Origin: an uncultured Lachnospiraceae bacterium
Lineage (GTDB): Bacteria; Bacillota_A; Clostridia; Lachnospirales; Lachnospiraceae
NCBI GenBank assembly: GCA_910585655.1
Contig: CAJUFW010000022.1
Coordinates: 1 to 10,538, forward strand
Direction of reading: 5' to 3'
DNA: 10,538 nucleotides
Program-made: the position numbers and the translations under genes
The notes under the pieces: model-generated
Told to the model about the DNA's origin: nothing
Seen by the model: only the letters and a program-made list of their open reading frames with translations
Database searches by the model: none
In this document: piece after piece, positions 1 to 6,152 of the stretch
How the letters are laid out: each line of letters begins with the position of its first letter
Position numbering within the stretch: position 1 is the first letter of the stretch

Positions 1-83
1 CTGAAATTACTTCCCTCTAACCGTAAACATTTATCTTTCCTGGGTACAAAGCAAAAACCTTACCTAGCAGATCGCTGTCTATA

Positions 84-123
84 CAAAAAGGACATGAAAA
101 ACCATTTTTCCATGCCCTTTTTG
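84..123 (-). terminator. Rho-independent terminator of the small-protein operon
   Basis: A near-perfect hairpin has arms at 84-101 and 106-123 and a four-base loop. Two positions (92/115 and 97/110) are A-C mismatches when read on the plus strand but become G-U wobbles in minus-strand RNA, so the structure fits leftward transcription. The descending arm ends in a run of five T on the minus strand. It starts 10 bases past the stop of the gene at 134-421. Confidence 0.8.
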
Positions 124-133
124 TCTTTGCTTT

Positions 134-421
134 TTACTTTCCGTTTTTTCGATAACGCCCTACGATCTGTTTCATTTGTTCTACTTTTGCTTTTTCTGCC
201 GCGGTCATATCTTTTGTTAATATCGTCATCATCAGATCGGTTTCCTCCGGGGTAAATTCCAACCCCTGGTCGTGAAGTTTTTTTTGCGTCTGCATTAAAA
301 TCGGCATAGCGGCTTTTCCGCTCTTCCCTTCTACAGCATTCACAAATTCTACAATCACAGCCAGCTTCCTGGCATCAATATCCTTCATCGCAGGATGGTT
401 CATCCAGCTTACGTCACTCAT
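134..421 (-). CDS. Small helical protein of unknown function (95 aa)
   Basis: I do not recognise a named family. The start at 421 is chosen because GGAGAG lies six bases upstream and the protein then begins MSDVSWMNHPAM. A longer reading from 484 would add 21 very basic residues (KQKRENKKRKTKK) encoded by a 14-bp tandem repeat, which looks like untranslated spacer; a weak AGAGG before 484 keeps that reading possible. The product is soluble, predicted mostly helical, with no signal peptide, membrane segment or cysteine-rich motif. Residues from about 69 (LTKDMTAAEKAKVEQM) resemble the C-terminal segment of the protein encoded just upstream at 500-1009 (LTAFLSPEQKKQMDEM), suggesting related helical modules. 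It is second in a leftward two-gene unit, 78 bases after the upstream stop, and is followed by a terminator. Function unknown. Confidence 0.75.
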   Translation of the reverse strand: MSDVSWMNHPAMKDIDARKLAVIVEFVNAVEGKSGKAAMPILMQTQKKLHDQGLEFTPEETDLMMTILTKDMTAAEKAKVEQMKQIVGRYRKNGK

Positions 422-430
422 GCCACACTC

Positions 431-472
431 TCCTTTTTTTGTTTTCCTTTTTTTGTTTTCCCTTTTTTGTTT
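431..472. repeat. Three tandem copies of a 14-bp unit
   Basis: On the plus strand the unit TCCTTTTTTTGTTT occurs at 431-444 and 445-458 identically, and at 459-472 with one T-to-C change. Read on the minus strand each unit gives an A-tract followed by GGA, so the array is a series of weak Shine-Dalgarno-like purine tracts. The copy nearest the gene supplies the actual GGAGAG ribosome binding site of the 134-421 gene. The homopolymer runs and tandem arrangement make it prone to slippage. Confidence 0.85.
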
Positions 473-499
473 CCTTCTGACCATCGGATAAAACCTCTA

Positions 500-1009
500 T
501 CAAGCGCTGTTTGCCTCCATCATCATAGACAAGAGAGGAAGCATTTCATCCATTTGCTTCTTCTGTTCCGGGCTTAGGAAAGCGGTCAGCGCTTCTAACA
601 TCGTAGACGAGTCACGAGAGGAGCTTAAAAACCTCCTGACACGCAGCAACATCAGCATCTGATCGAGCCGCTGCCGATCTTCCGGGCTGCAGACAGCCTG
701 TACGGCTTGTATCATCCCTTCCAAATCCATCTGCTGCCCTATCCCTCTGCTTCGTATTCCCCCTCCTAATTCGCTGGCTGCCAGCTCATATCCGCCGTTT
801 TCTTCTTCTGTCTCCCCATTATCCAAAGCTCCTCCTCTTCCTGCCATAGACAACAGCTCCCGGAATTCCTGAAAAGATGCTCTCGCCTGCCCCATCCGGG
901 TATGAAGCTCATCCGTCTGTAAAAGCAGCTCTAAGGAGTGTGCCGTTCCCGTATCTGCATAAGGAATCATTGCCTTGATAATAGCAGTAGGAAATAGTTC
1001 CTGTGGCAA
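500..1009 (-). CDS. Helical protein of unknown function with internal repeat (169 aa)
   Basis: I do not recognise a named family. The start is a TTG at 1009 preceded by GGAGG eight bases upstream, inside a longer purine tract; no in-frame ATG exists between it and an upstream stop, so TTG is well supported. The protein is soluble, with no signal peptide or membrane segment. An N-terminal helical part (residues 1-58) is followed by an acidic and glycine-rich linker (about 59-92), then a helical C-terminal part. The latter contains two similar segments: residues 101-122, centred on CSPEDRQRLDQMLMLL, and 139-160, centred on LSPEQKKQMDEMLPLL, a 38-residue period. A like segment ends the downstream small protein. 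It is first gene of a leftward pair and is divergent from the polyamine locus. A role is not deducible; neither enzyme motifs nor DNA-binding motifs are visible. Confidence 0.75.
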   Translation of the reverse strand: MPQELFPTAIIKAMIPYADTGTAHSLELLLQTDELHTRMGQARASFQEFRELLSMAGRGGALDNGETEEENGGYELAASELGGGIRSRGIGQQMDLEGMIQAVQAVCSPEDRQRLDQMLMLLRVRRFLSSSRDSSTMLEALTAFLSPEQKKQMDEMLPLLSMMMEANSA

Positions 1010-1133
1010 AACTGCTTCCTCCCTTCCTCCTGTGCAGCTTATCCATGTCCCGCTGCACTCGTTCTTTTACTAATATATGCCGCCTTTTGAAAAAAAGCAC
1101 ATCTACCAGAAAAAAGAATCTGAAAAATGGGGA

Positions 1134-1162
1134 TTGCATTTCTGGAAGGTATCGTGTATAAT
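1134..1162 (+). promoter_or_regulatory. Sigma-A promoter of the polyamine locus
   Basis: TTGCAT at 1134-1139 and a consensus TATAAT at 1157-1162 are separated by exactly 17 bases. Transcription would begin near 1169, about 55 bases before the regulator gene, leaving room for the palindrome at 1182-1196 in the leader. This is the only strong promoter seen upstream of the regulator and potABC. Confidence 0.75.
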
Positions 1163-1181
1163 AAGCAGAGTTTACTAATTC

Positions 1182-1196
1182 TAAACTTAAAGTTTA
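1182..1196. promoter_or_regulatory. Candidate operator, perfect 7-1-7 palindrome
   Basis: TAAACTT, one central A, then AAGTTTA form a perfect inverted repeat. Its centre is 27 bases past the -10 box, so a bound dimer would sit just downstream of the transcription start and block it. Position and symmetry fit autoregulation by the XRE-type repressor encoded immediately downstream. Binding is inferred only. Confidence 0.55.
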
Positions 1197-1223
1197 TTAT
1201 CATTATCACCAAAGGGGGTACAT

Positions 1224-1763
1224 ATGAAAATCGGCCAGAAAATCAAAGAACTGCGCGTACAAAAGGGACTGACGCAGGAGGAGTTAGCCGACCGCTCCGA
1301 GCTGTCAAAGGGGTTTATCTCCCAGGTAGAAAGAGATTTAAACTCTCCTTCTATCGCGACGCTTGTCGATATTTTACAGTGCCTGGGAACAAATCTGGAG
1401 GAATTTTTTGCCGGTACTGGTTCCGAGCAGGTCGTATTTAAAAAGTCCGATTATTTTGAAAAAATCGATACCGACCTGCACAACAAAATTGAATGGGTGA
1501 TCCCCAACGCCCAAAAAAATCAGATGGAACCTATTTTGCTCACCTTAGAACCCGGCGGTTCTACTTACCCGGACAATCCCCATGAGGGAGAAGAGTTTGG
1601 TTTTATCCTTGCCGGAAGCATCATCGTCCATCTGGGAAATATGCGGCATATGGTACGCAAGGGCGAGTCTTTTTACTTTACGGCAGCAAAAACACACTAT
1701 CTTGAAGCAAACGAAAAAACCGGCGCTAAGCTGCTTTGGGTATCTACACCTCCAAGCTTTTAA
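1224..1763 (+). CDS. XRE-cupin transcriptional regulator, PuuR-like
   Basis: A 179-residue cytosolic DNA-binding protein, probably the sensor-repressor of the polyamine uptake genes. Residues about 4-61 form an XRE/Cro-type helix-turn-helix (LTQEELADRSELSKGFISQV). Residues about 105-175 form a single cupin barrel: PHEGEEFGFILAG at 119-131 carries the first motif (H120, E122/E123, G131) and KGESFYFTAAKTHY at 146-159 the second (H158). This HTH plus cupin layout and length match the PuuR family, whose E. coli member responds to putrescine; a polyamine ligand here is inferred from the adjacent pot genes. The ATG has AGGGGG six bases upstream. potA starts 43 bases after the stop, so the regulator is probably first gene of the operon and controls itself through the palindrome at 1182-1196. 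Confidence 0.9.
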   Translation: MKIGQKIKELRVQKGLTQEELADRSELSKGFISQVERDLNSPSIATLVDILQCLGTNLEEFFAGTGSEQVVFKKSDYFEKIDTDLHNKIEWVIPNAQKNQMEPILLTLEPGGSTYPDNPHEGEEFGFILAGSIIVHLGNMRHMVRKGESFYFTAAKTHYLEANEKTGAKLLWVSTPPSF

Positions 1764-1776
1764 TCAAACGCTTGGA
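1751..1776 (+). other. Small hairpin at the regulator-potA junction
   Basis: TCCAAGC at 1751-1757 and GCTTGGA at 1770-1776 form a perfect 7-bp stem with a 12-base loop that spans the regulator's stop codon. No T-run follows, so it is not a terminator; it may slow ribosomes or nucleases between the regulator and potA. It could also be chance. Confidence 0.3.
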
Positions 1777-1806
1777 ACAGGAACGAAGAAAGGAACGAAC
1801 AAATAA

Positions 1807-2883
1807 ATGGCAAATAAACTAATCGAGCTTCAAAACATCACCAAAACCTATGGCAGTAATGTAGTTTTGGATGATCTGAGCCTGTACTTTAACGAGAATA
1901 AATTCCTCACGCTGCTAGGACCGTCCGGCTGCGGTAAAACCACAACTTTACGGATTATGGGCGGCTTTGAATCTCCGGATTCCGGAACAGTTCTGTTTGA
2001 CGGCAAGGATATCACGAGTCTTCCGCCAAACCAACGTCCGCTCAATACTGTATTTCAAAAATACGCCCTCTTTACCCATATGAGCGTAGCGGAAAACATT
2101 GCCTTCGGCTTAAAAATCAAGAAAAAAAGTAAAGCCTATATCCAGGATAAAATCCAATACGCGCTAAAGCTAGTCAACTTAGACGGCTTTGAAAATCGGA
2201 TGCCGGATTCTCTTTCCGGCGGGCAGCAGCAGCGAATCGCAATTGCCAGAGCGATTGTCAACGAACCAAGGGTATTGCTCTTAGACGAGCCGCTCGGCGC
2301 TCTTGATTTAAAGCTTCGCCAGGATATGCAGTATGAGCTGATTCGCTTAAAAAACGAGCTGGGTATTACGTTTGTCTATGTGACACATGACCAGGAGGAA
2401 GCTCTTACTATGTCTGATACGATCGTAGTCATGAACCAGGGCTATATCCAGCAGATCGGTTCGCCGGAGGATATTTACAACGAACCTGTCAATGCGTTTG
2501 TAGCGGACTTTATCGGAGAAAGCAATATTTTCCCTGCCACTATGATCGAAGATAAGCTGGTAGAAATCTTTGGTGTAAAATTTCCGTGTGTGGATACTGG
2601 ATTTGGTCGGAATAAACCGGTGGATGTGGTGATCCGCCCGGAAGATATCGACCTGGTGGATCCAAAGGACGCTACCCTGACCGGACATGTAACCTCTCTG
2701 ATTTTTAAGGGCGTCCATTATGAAATGGAGGTAGAGGCAGCCGGACAGGAATGGCTTGTCCACAGCACCGACCTTTCTCCGGTCGGCAGCGAAGTAGGAA
2801 TTCATGTCGATCCGTTTGATATCCAGATTATGAACAAACCAGAAAGCGAGGACGAGGAGGCGGTAGTCAGTAATGAACAATAA
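1807..2883 (+). CDS. Spermidine/putrescine ABC transporter ATP-binding protein PotA
   Basis: Cytosolic ATPase that drives polyamine import through PotB-PotC. All ABC motifs are present: Walker A GPSGCGKT (38-45), Q-loop glutamine at 84, signature LSGGQ (136-140), Walker B VLLLDEP (156-162) and the switch histidine H194. A C-terminal TOBE-type domain (about 275-340) is typical of the PotA/MalK class. The length of 358 residues is normal for the family. The ATG follows an AAAGGA tract about 12 bases upstream. The gene overlaps potB by 11 bases, indicating translational coupling. The acidic tail (SEDEEAVV) encodes the purine-rich sequence that serves as the potB ribosome binding site. Confidence 0.95.
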   Translation: MANKLIELQNITKTYGSNVVLDDLSLYFNENKFLTLLGPSGCGKTTTLRIMGGFESPDSGTVLFDGKDITSLPPNQRPLNTVFQKYALFTHMSVAENIAFGLKIKKKSKAYIQDKIQYALKLVNLDGFENRMPDSLSGGQQQRIAIARAIVNEPRVLLLDEPLGALDLKLRQDMQYELIRLKNELGITFVYVTHDQEEALTMSDTIVVMNQGYIQQIGSPEDIYNEPVNAFVADFIGESNIFPATMIEDKLVEIFGVKFPCVDTGFGRNKPVDVVIRPEDIDLVDPKDATLTGHVTSLIFKGVHYEMEVEAAGQEWLVHSTDLSPVGSEVGIHVDPFDIQIMNKPESEDEEAVVSNEQ

Positions 2884-3706
2884 AAAGCAAAGCTTTTGGA
2901 ACCATCTTTTGGCAACTCCCTATATCCTTTGGATGGCAGCCTTTATCATCATCCCGCTGTTTTTTATCCTCTACTATGGCTTGACAGACTCAGACGGCGG
3001 TTTCAGCTTTTCCGGACTGGCGCAAATTACCAGCCCGGTCAATCGGAAAGCCCTTTGGCTCTCCCTACAGCTTTCCTTTATCAGCACGGTGATCTGTCTG
3101 CTGCTGGCGTATCCGCTGGCGATGATCTTGCGGAGTCTGCAGATGAACAGCACCAGTTTTATTGTACTGATATTCATTTTGCCGATGTGGATGAACTTTC
3201 TTCTGCGGACACTGGCATGGCAGACCCTTTTGGATAAAACCGGAGTGATCAACACCTTCCTCACCGGAATCGGTCTGCCGCCGCAAAATCTAATCAATAC
3301 CCCGGCGGCGATTGTGCTTGGTATGGTCTACAATTTTCTACCCTTTATGGTACTGCCGATTTATAATGTTCTTATTAAAATCGACCGCAATGTAGAAAAT
3401 GCTGCCAAAGATCTGGGAGCAAACAGTTTGCAGACGTTTTTAAAAATTATTTTTCCGCTAAGTCTGCCTGGTGTGATCAGCGGTATTACGATGGTATTTG
3501 TACCGGCGCTGACGACCTTTGTCATTTCCGATATTTTAGGGGGCGCAAAAATCCTCTTAATCGGCAATGTAATCGAACAGGAATTCCAGATTTTAAACTG
3601 GCATTCCGGCTCCGGGCTTTCTTTGGTACTTATGGTATTTATTTTCATCAGTATGTTTATTATGTCCAAATACGATAAAGAAGCGGAGGGAACAGCCATA
3701 TGGTAA
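2873..3706 (+). CDS. Spermidine/putrescine ABC transporter permease PotB
   Basis: Integral membrane subunit of the polyamine importer, 277 residues, with about six hydrophobic membrane segments (near 18-36, 62-87, 95-115, 143-166, 200-225, 248-265). The cytoplasmic EAA-type coupling loop that docks on PotA is visible around 175-200 (NVENAAKDLGAN, then a conserved FPLSLPG). It begins inside the end of potA with GGAGG 12 bases before the ATG and overlaps potC by 7 bases. It is named potB rather than potC because it is the first permease gene and has the longer N-terminus followed by a sizeable periplasmic loop, as in PotB proteins. Confidence 0.93.
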   Translation: MNNKKQSFWNHLLATPYILWMAAFIIIPLFFILYYGLTDSDGGFSFSGLAQITSPVNRKALWLSLQLSFISTVICLLLAYPLAMILRSLQMNSTSFIVLIFILPMWMNFLLRTLAWQTLLDKTGVINTFLTGIGLPPQNLINTPAAIVLGMVYNFLPFMVLPIYNVLIKIDRNVENAAKDLGANSLQTFLKIIFPLSLPGVISGITMVFVPALTTFVISDILGGAKILLIGNVIEQEFQILNWHSGSGLSLVLMVFIFISMFIMSKYDKEAEGTAIW

Positions 3707-4488
3707 AAAAAGGAGTTCGGACTGCTAAATATGCCTATATTGCCCTGATTTTCATTTTTTTATACGCGCCGATTATCACGCTGGTCGTGCTTTCCTTTAA
3801 TGCCAGCAAATCCCGTGCTGTCTGGGGCGGTTTTTCCCTCAAATGGTACACGGCGCTTTTTCACAACGGCGAAATCCTCAGCGCGTTAAGCAATACATTG
3901 GTTATTGCCTTTACCTCCGCCCTGATCGCCACCCTGATCGGCACAATGGCATGCGTCGCCATGAACCGTATGAAAAAACTGCCTCGTACCCTGATGATAG
4001 GCGTTTCCAATATTCCTATGTTAAACGCCGACATCGTGACCGGAATTTCCCTGATGCTGCTGTTTATTGCCCTGCATTTTTCCCTCGGCTTTTTCAGCGT
4101 CCTCTTGGCACATATCACCTTTAACATCCCTTATGTAGTGTTAAGTGTGATGCCAAAGCTTAAACAGACGAACCGCAATACTTATGAAGCAGCGCTTGAC
4201 CTAGGAGCCACCAACTTTTACGCCTTCCGTAAAGTAATCCTCCCGGATATTTTTCCGGGTGTCCTTTCCGGTTTCCTCCTTGCCTTTACCATGTCGCTTG
4301 ACGATTTTGTAATCACACACTTTACCAAAGGTCCAGGCGTTGATACCCTTTCAACCAAAATATACAGCGAAGTCCGAAAAGGCATCAAACCAGAAATGTA
4401 CGCCCTCTCAACACTGCTCTTCCTCTCCGTCCTGATCCTGTTGGTCATCATCAACCGCAGATCAGAACGGACTGCAAAGCAAAACTAA
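3700..4488 (+). CDS. Spermidine/putrescine ABC transporter permease PotC
   Basis: Second membrane subunit, 262 residues, with about six membrane segments (near 12-33, 64-88, 97-122, 128-150, 186-205, 234-251). The EAA coupling motif is well preserved at 162-187 (YEAALDLGATNFYAF, then a conserved VILPDIFPG). The segment SLDDFVITHF (199-208) is typical of PotC. The ATG lies 7 bases within the end of potB, with GGAGGG nine bases upstream. The three overlapping genes potA-potB-potC indicate one coupled transcript with equimolar output. A 161-base gap holding a long hairpin separates it from potD. Confidence 0.93.
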   Translation: MVKKGVRTAKYAYIALIFIFLYAPIITLVVLSFNASKSRAVWGGFSLKWYTALFHNGEILSALSNTLVIAFTSALIATLIGTMACVAMNRMKKLPRTLMIGVSNIPMLNADIVTGISLMLLFIALHFSLGFFSVLLAHITFNIPYVVLSVMPKLKQTNRNTYEAALDLGATNFYAFRKVILPDIFPGVLSGFLLAFTMSLDDFVITHFTKGPGVDTLSTKIYSEVRKGIKPEMYALSTLLFLSVLILLVIINRRSERTAKQN

Positions 4489-4507
4489 AATCATAAACCA
4501 AAAAACA

Positions 4508-4601
4508 GTAATTTCCCGTATAGAACACAGCTAAAAGAACAGACGCGCCGCTTTGCGGCTGAGCTTTTAGCTCCGGCATAGTGTTCTAGGAGGGAAATTA
4601 C
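4508..4601 (+). other. Long imperfect hairpin between potC and potD
   Basis: Nested complementary arms cover 94 bases: GTAATTTCCC (4508-4517) with GGGAAATTAC (4592-4601), TAGAACAC (4521-4528) with GTGTTCTA (4581-4588), GCTAAAAG (4530-4537) with CTTTTAGC (4564-4571), and a tip of GCCGC-TTT-GCGGC (4547-4559). An alternative inner stem is GAGCT-TTT-AGCTC (4561-4573). No T-run follows, so it is unlikely to be a simple terminator. It could protect the upstream potABC or downstream potD message, or be a small inverted-repeat element; no target duplication is evident at its edges. Confidence 0.7.
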
Positions 4602-4633
4602 GGAACTTAAAATAATAATTACGGAACTTAAAA
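4596..4633. repeat. Two direct 17-bp copies, 21-bp period, before potD
   Basis: AATTACGGAACTTAAAA occurs at 4596-4612 and again at 4617-4633, exactly 21 bp (two helical turns) apart. The first copy overlaps the right arm of the long hairpin and the second runs into the potD ribosome binding site. Both contain AACTTAAA, which is also found in the palindrome at 1184-1191 in front of the regulator gene. They may be a second, weaker binding site for the regulator or the result of a local duplication. Confidence 0.65.
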
Positions 4634-4649
4634 AAGGAGAAAAAAATAG

Positions 4650-5771
4650 ATGAAAGCATATTTGTATGAAATTTTAGTTGTCCCTCTTTCCGGCTGCTTT
4701 TCCAAAAAGCGTCTGACTTCCGCCCTGACTGCTGCCGCTCTGCTGGCAGTCTTTGGTCTGGGAATTTCCCTTCTTTCCGGCTGCGGTGAGGAGTATGATC
4801 TTTATGTTTATAACTGGGGAGAATATATGGACGAAGATGTAGTTTCCATGTTTGAAGAAGAAACGGGCTTAAAAGTCAGCTACGATACTTTTGATACCAA
4901 CGAGGATATGTATCCAAAGGTAGCAAAGAATGCTGTCAGCTATGACTTAATCTGCCCTTCCGACTATATGATCCAACGTATGATCAAAGACGATCTATTG
5001 GCAGAGATCAATTTTGACAACATCCCGAATATTTCTAACATCGGCGAACAATATTTGGAAAGTTCCAAAGAATTTGACCCGGAAAACAAATATTCCGTCC
5101 CATATTGCTGGGGAACTGTCGGCATTCTCTACAACAAGACAATGGTAAATGGTCCGATTGATAGCTGGTCGGTTCTTTTTGACGAGCAATATCAGGATAA
5201 TATCCTTATGCAGCGAAGCGTACGGGATGCGATGGGAATTGCTTTAAAATATTTGGGCTATTCTTTGAATACCACGGATGAAGCCGAGCTGCAGGCGGCT
5301 AGGGATTTATTGATCAAGCAGAAACAAAGCGGTGTCGTACAGGCATATGTCATTGATGAAGTACGAGATAAAATGATCGGTAATATGGCAGCTATTGGCG
5401 TGATTTATTCCGGTGAGGCAATTTATACGAAACGGGAGAACCCTGATCTGGAGTATGTCGTACCAAAGGAAGGCTCCAACGTCTGGATTGATTCCTGGGT
5501 TATCCCGAAAAACGCCAAGCATAAGGAAACAGCAGAGAAATTTATTGACTTCCTTTGCCGACCGGAGATTGCTTTGAAAAATTTTGATTATATCACCTAT
5601 TCCACACCGAACGTAGCCGCACAGGAATTGATCGAGGACGAAGATATCCGTAACAGTAAAATCGCTTTTCCGGATGCTTCGATATTAAAGAACTGCGAAA
5701 CCTTTCAGTATTTAGGAGAAGACGCCGACAACCTGTATAATCAACTTTGGCGGGAAGTGTTAGGAGAATAA
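4650..5771 (+). CDS. Spermidine/putrescine-binding lipoprotein PotD
   Basis: Polyamine receptor that delivers substrate to PotB-PotC, 373 residues and anchored on the outer face of the membrane. A signal peptide with basic residues K19-K20-R21 and a hydrophobic core (about 25-41) ends in the lipobox LLSGC with C45 as the lipidated residue. The mature part is a type-II periplasmic-binding fold of the PotD/PotF family: YNWGEYM (54-60), PSDYM (103-107), YCWGT (152-156), GVIYSGEA (250-257) and WIDSW (279-283). W279 and D281 appear equivalent to E. coli PotD ligand residues W255 and D257 (inferred from motif spacing). The start at 4650 has AAGGAG ten bases upstream. The leader is unusually long, with about 18 residues before the basic stretch and a second LSGC at 13-16. 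It is last gene of the locus, set apart from potC by the hairpin and repeats. Confidence 0.93.
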   Translation: MKAYLYEILVVPLSGCFSKKRLTSALTAAALLAVFGLGISLLSGCGEEYDLYVYNWGEYMDEDVVSMFEEETGLKVSYDTFDTNEDMYPKVAKNAVSYDLICPSDYMIQRMIKDDLLAEINFDNIPNISNIGEQYLESSKEFDPENKYSVPYCWGTVGILYNKTMVNGPIDSWSVLFDEQYQDNILMQRSVRDAMGIALKYLGYSLNTTDEAELQAARDLLIKQKQSGVVQAYVIDEVRDKMIGNMAAIGVIYSGEAIYTKRENPDLEYVVPKEGSNVWIDSWVIPKNAKHKETAEKFIDFLCRPEIALKNFDYITYSTPNVAAQELIEDEDIRNSKIAFPDASILKNCETFQYLGEDADNLYNQLWREVLGE

Positions 5772-5803
5772 CTTAAGAGCGGCGGGAGGGAGCGTAAATA
5801 TAA

Positions 5804-6058
5804 TGGAAAAAATCCAATCGCGAAGATGGATTAGGCAGATCTGATATTACTATAAAAGACAGAAAGAACCGTCGTGCCGTTGTTATAGAAACGAAGGTAA
5901 CAGATTCTGAAAGCAAACTGGGTTCTGCCTGTGAAGCTGCTTTGACCCAAATCACAGAGCGACAATACGCCACTGCGATTAAAAAAGTAGGATATACACA
6001 GGTATTCTCCCTTGGAATTGCCTTTTATCAAAAGCAGTGCCGCGTAAAAATGGTATAA
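5804..6058 (+). pseudogene. C-terminal remnant of a PD-(D/E)XK_9 / AAA-ATPase-like gene
   Basis: The frame ending at TAA 6056-6058 is open from just after a TAA at 5801-5803 but has no start codon of its own near the left edge. It encodes about 84 residues that read SNREDGLGRSDI, then RRAVVIETK, and later ALTQITERQYA and VFSLGIAFYQKQCRVKMV. This is the typical C-terminal end of the PD-(D/E)XK nuclease domain found at the end of roughly 500-residue AAA-ATPase-like proteins common in gut Clostridia and Bacteroidetes. The D and ExK elements of the nuclease motif are present, but the ATPase portion and most of the domain are gone. An ATG at 5803 with GGGAGGG upstream is in another frame and stops after 13 codons. 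The family's function is not settled; this copy is presumed dead. Confidence 0.75.
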
Positions 6059-6072
6059 TCATTTTTAACGCG
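6041..6072 (+). other. Hairpin over the stop of the nuclease remnant
   Basis: CGCGTAAAAATG (6041-6052) pairs with CATTTTTAACGCG (6060-6072) with a single bulged A and a seven-base loop that includes the stop codon. It is probably the original 3' end structure of the decayed gene. No T-run follows, though U-rich bases lie in the descending arm. Confidence 0.5.
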
Positions 6073-6088
6073 CTCCACCTCACAGAAA

Positions 6089-6120
6089 GGGGACGTCATA
6101 ACAAACTTTATGACGTCCCC
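6089..6120 (-). terminator. Strong hairpin terminator between converging units
   Basis: GGGGACGTCATAA (6089-6101) and TTATGACGTCCCC (6108-6120) form a perfect 13-bp stem with a six-base loop. On the minus strand the stem is followed by TTTCTGT, fitting termination of the beta-propeller gene whose stop lies 32 bases before it. On the plus strand it would also meet read-through from potD and the remnant, but only TATTC follows there, so activity in that direction is less certain. Confidence 0.8.
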
Positions 6121-6152
6121 TATTCGTATCACTCATTTAGAAACAACGACTG

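Noticed and set aside
1..83. Left edge of the window
   Set aside because: No frame with a start signal, hairpin or promoter could be supported in this short stretch.
1034..1075. CATATATTA on the minus strand upstream of the 169-aa gene, resembling a SigK/SigE -10 box and hinting at sporulation control
   Set aside because: The -10 block fits, but the expected AC at the -35 position reads GC and no other support for a sporulation role exists, so I do not annotate it.
909..1139. A 76-residue minus-strand frame beginning MQSPFFRFFF upstream of the 169-aa gene
   Set aside because: Its ATG has no ribosome binding site, its frame overlaps the start of the better-supported gene, and it spans that gene's leader; it looks like a chance open frame.
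4508..4601. Insertion sequence or MITE interpretation of the long inverted repeat
   Set aside because: No target-site duplication is seen at its edges and no second copy is present in the window, so it is listed as a structure of unknown type.
4553..4613. Possible sigma-A promoter for potD (TTGCGG with CATAGT, or TAAAAT)
   Set aside because: Spacing or box quality is poor in each combination and the bases are better explained as arms of the long hairpin and the direct repeats.
5803..5844. ATG at 5803 with a GGGAGGG tract upstream as the start of a small gene
   Set aside because: The frame stops after 13 codons and is out of phase with the PD-(D/E)XK remnant.
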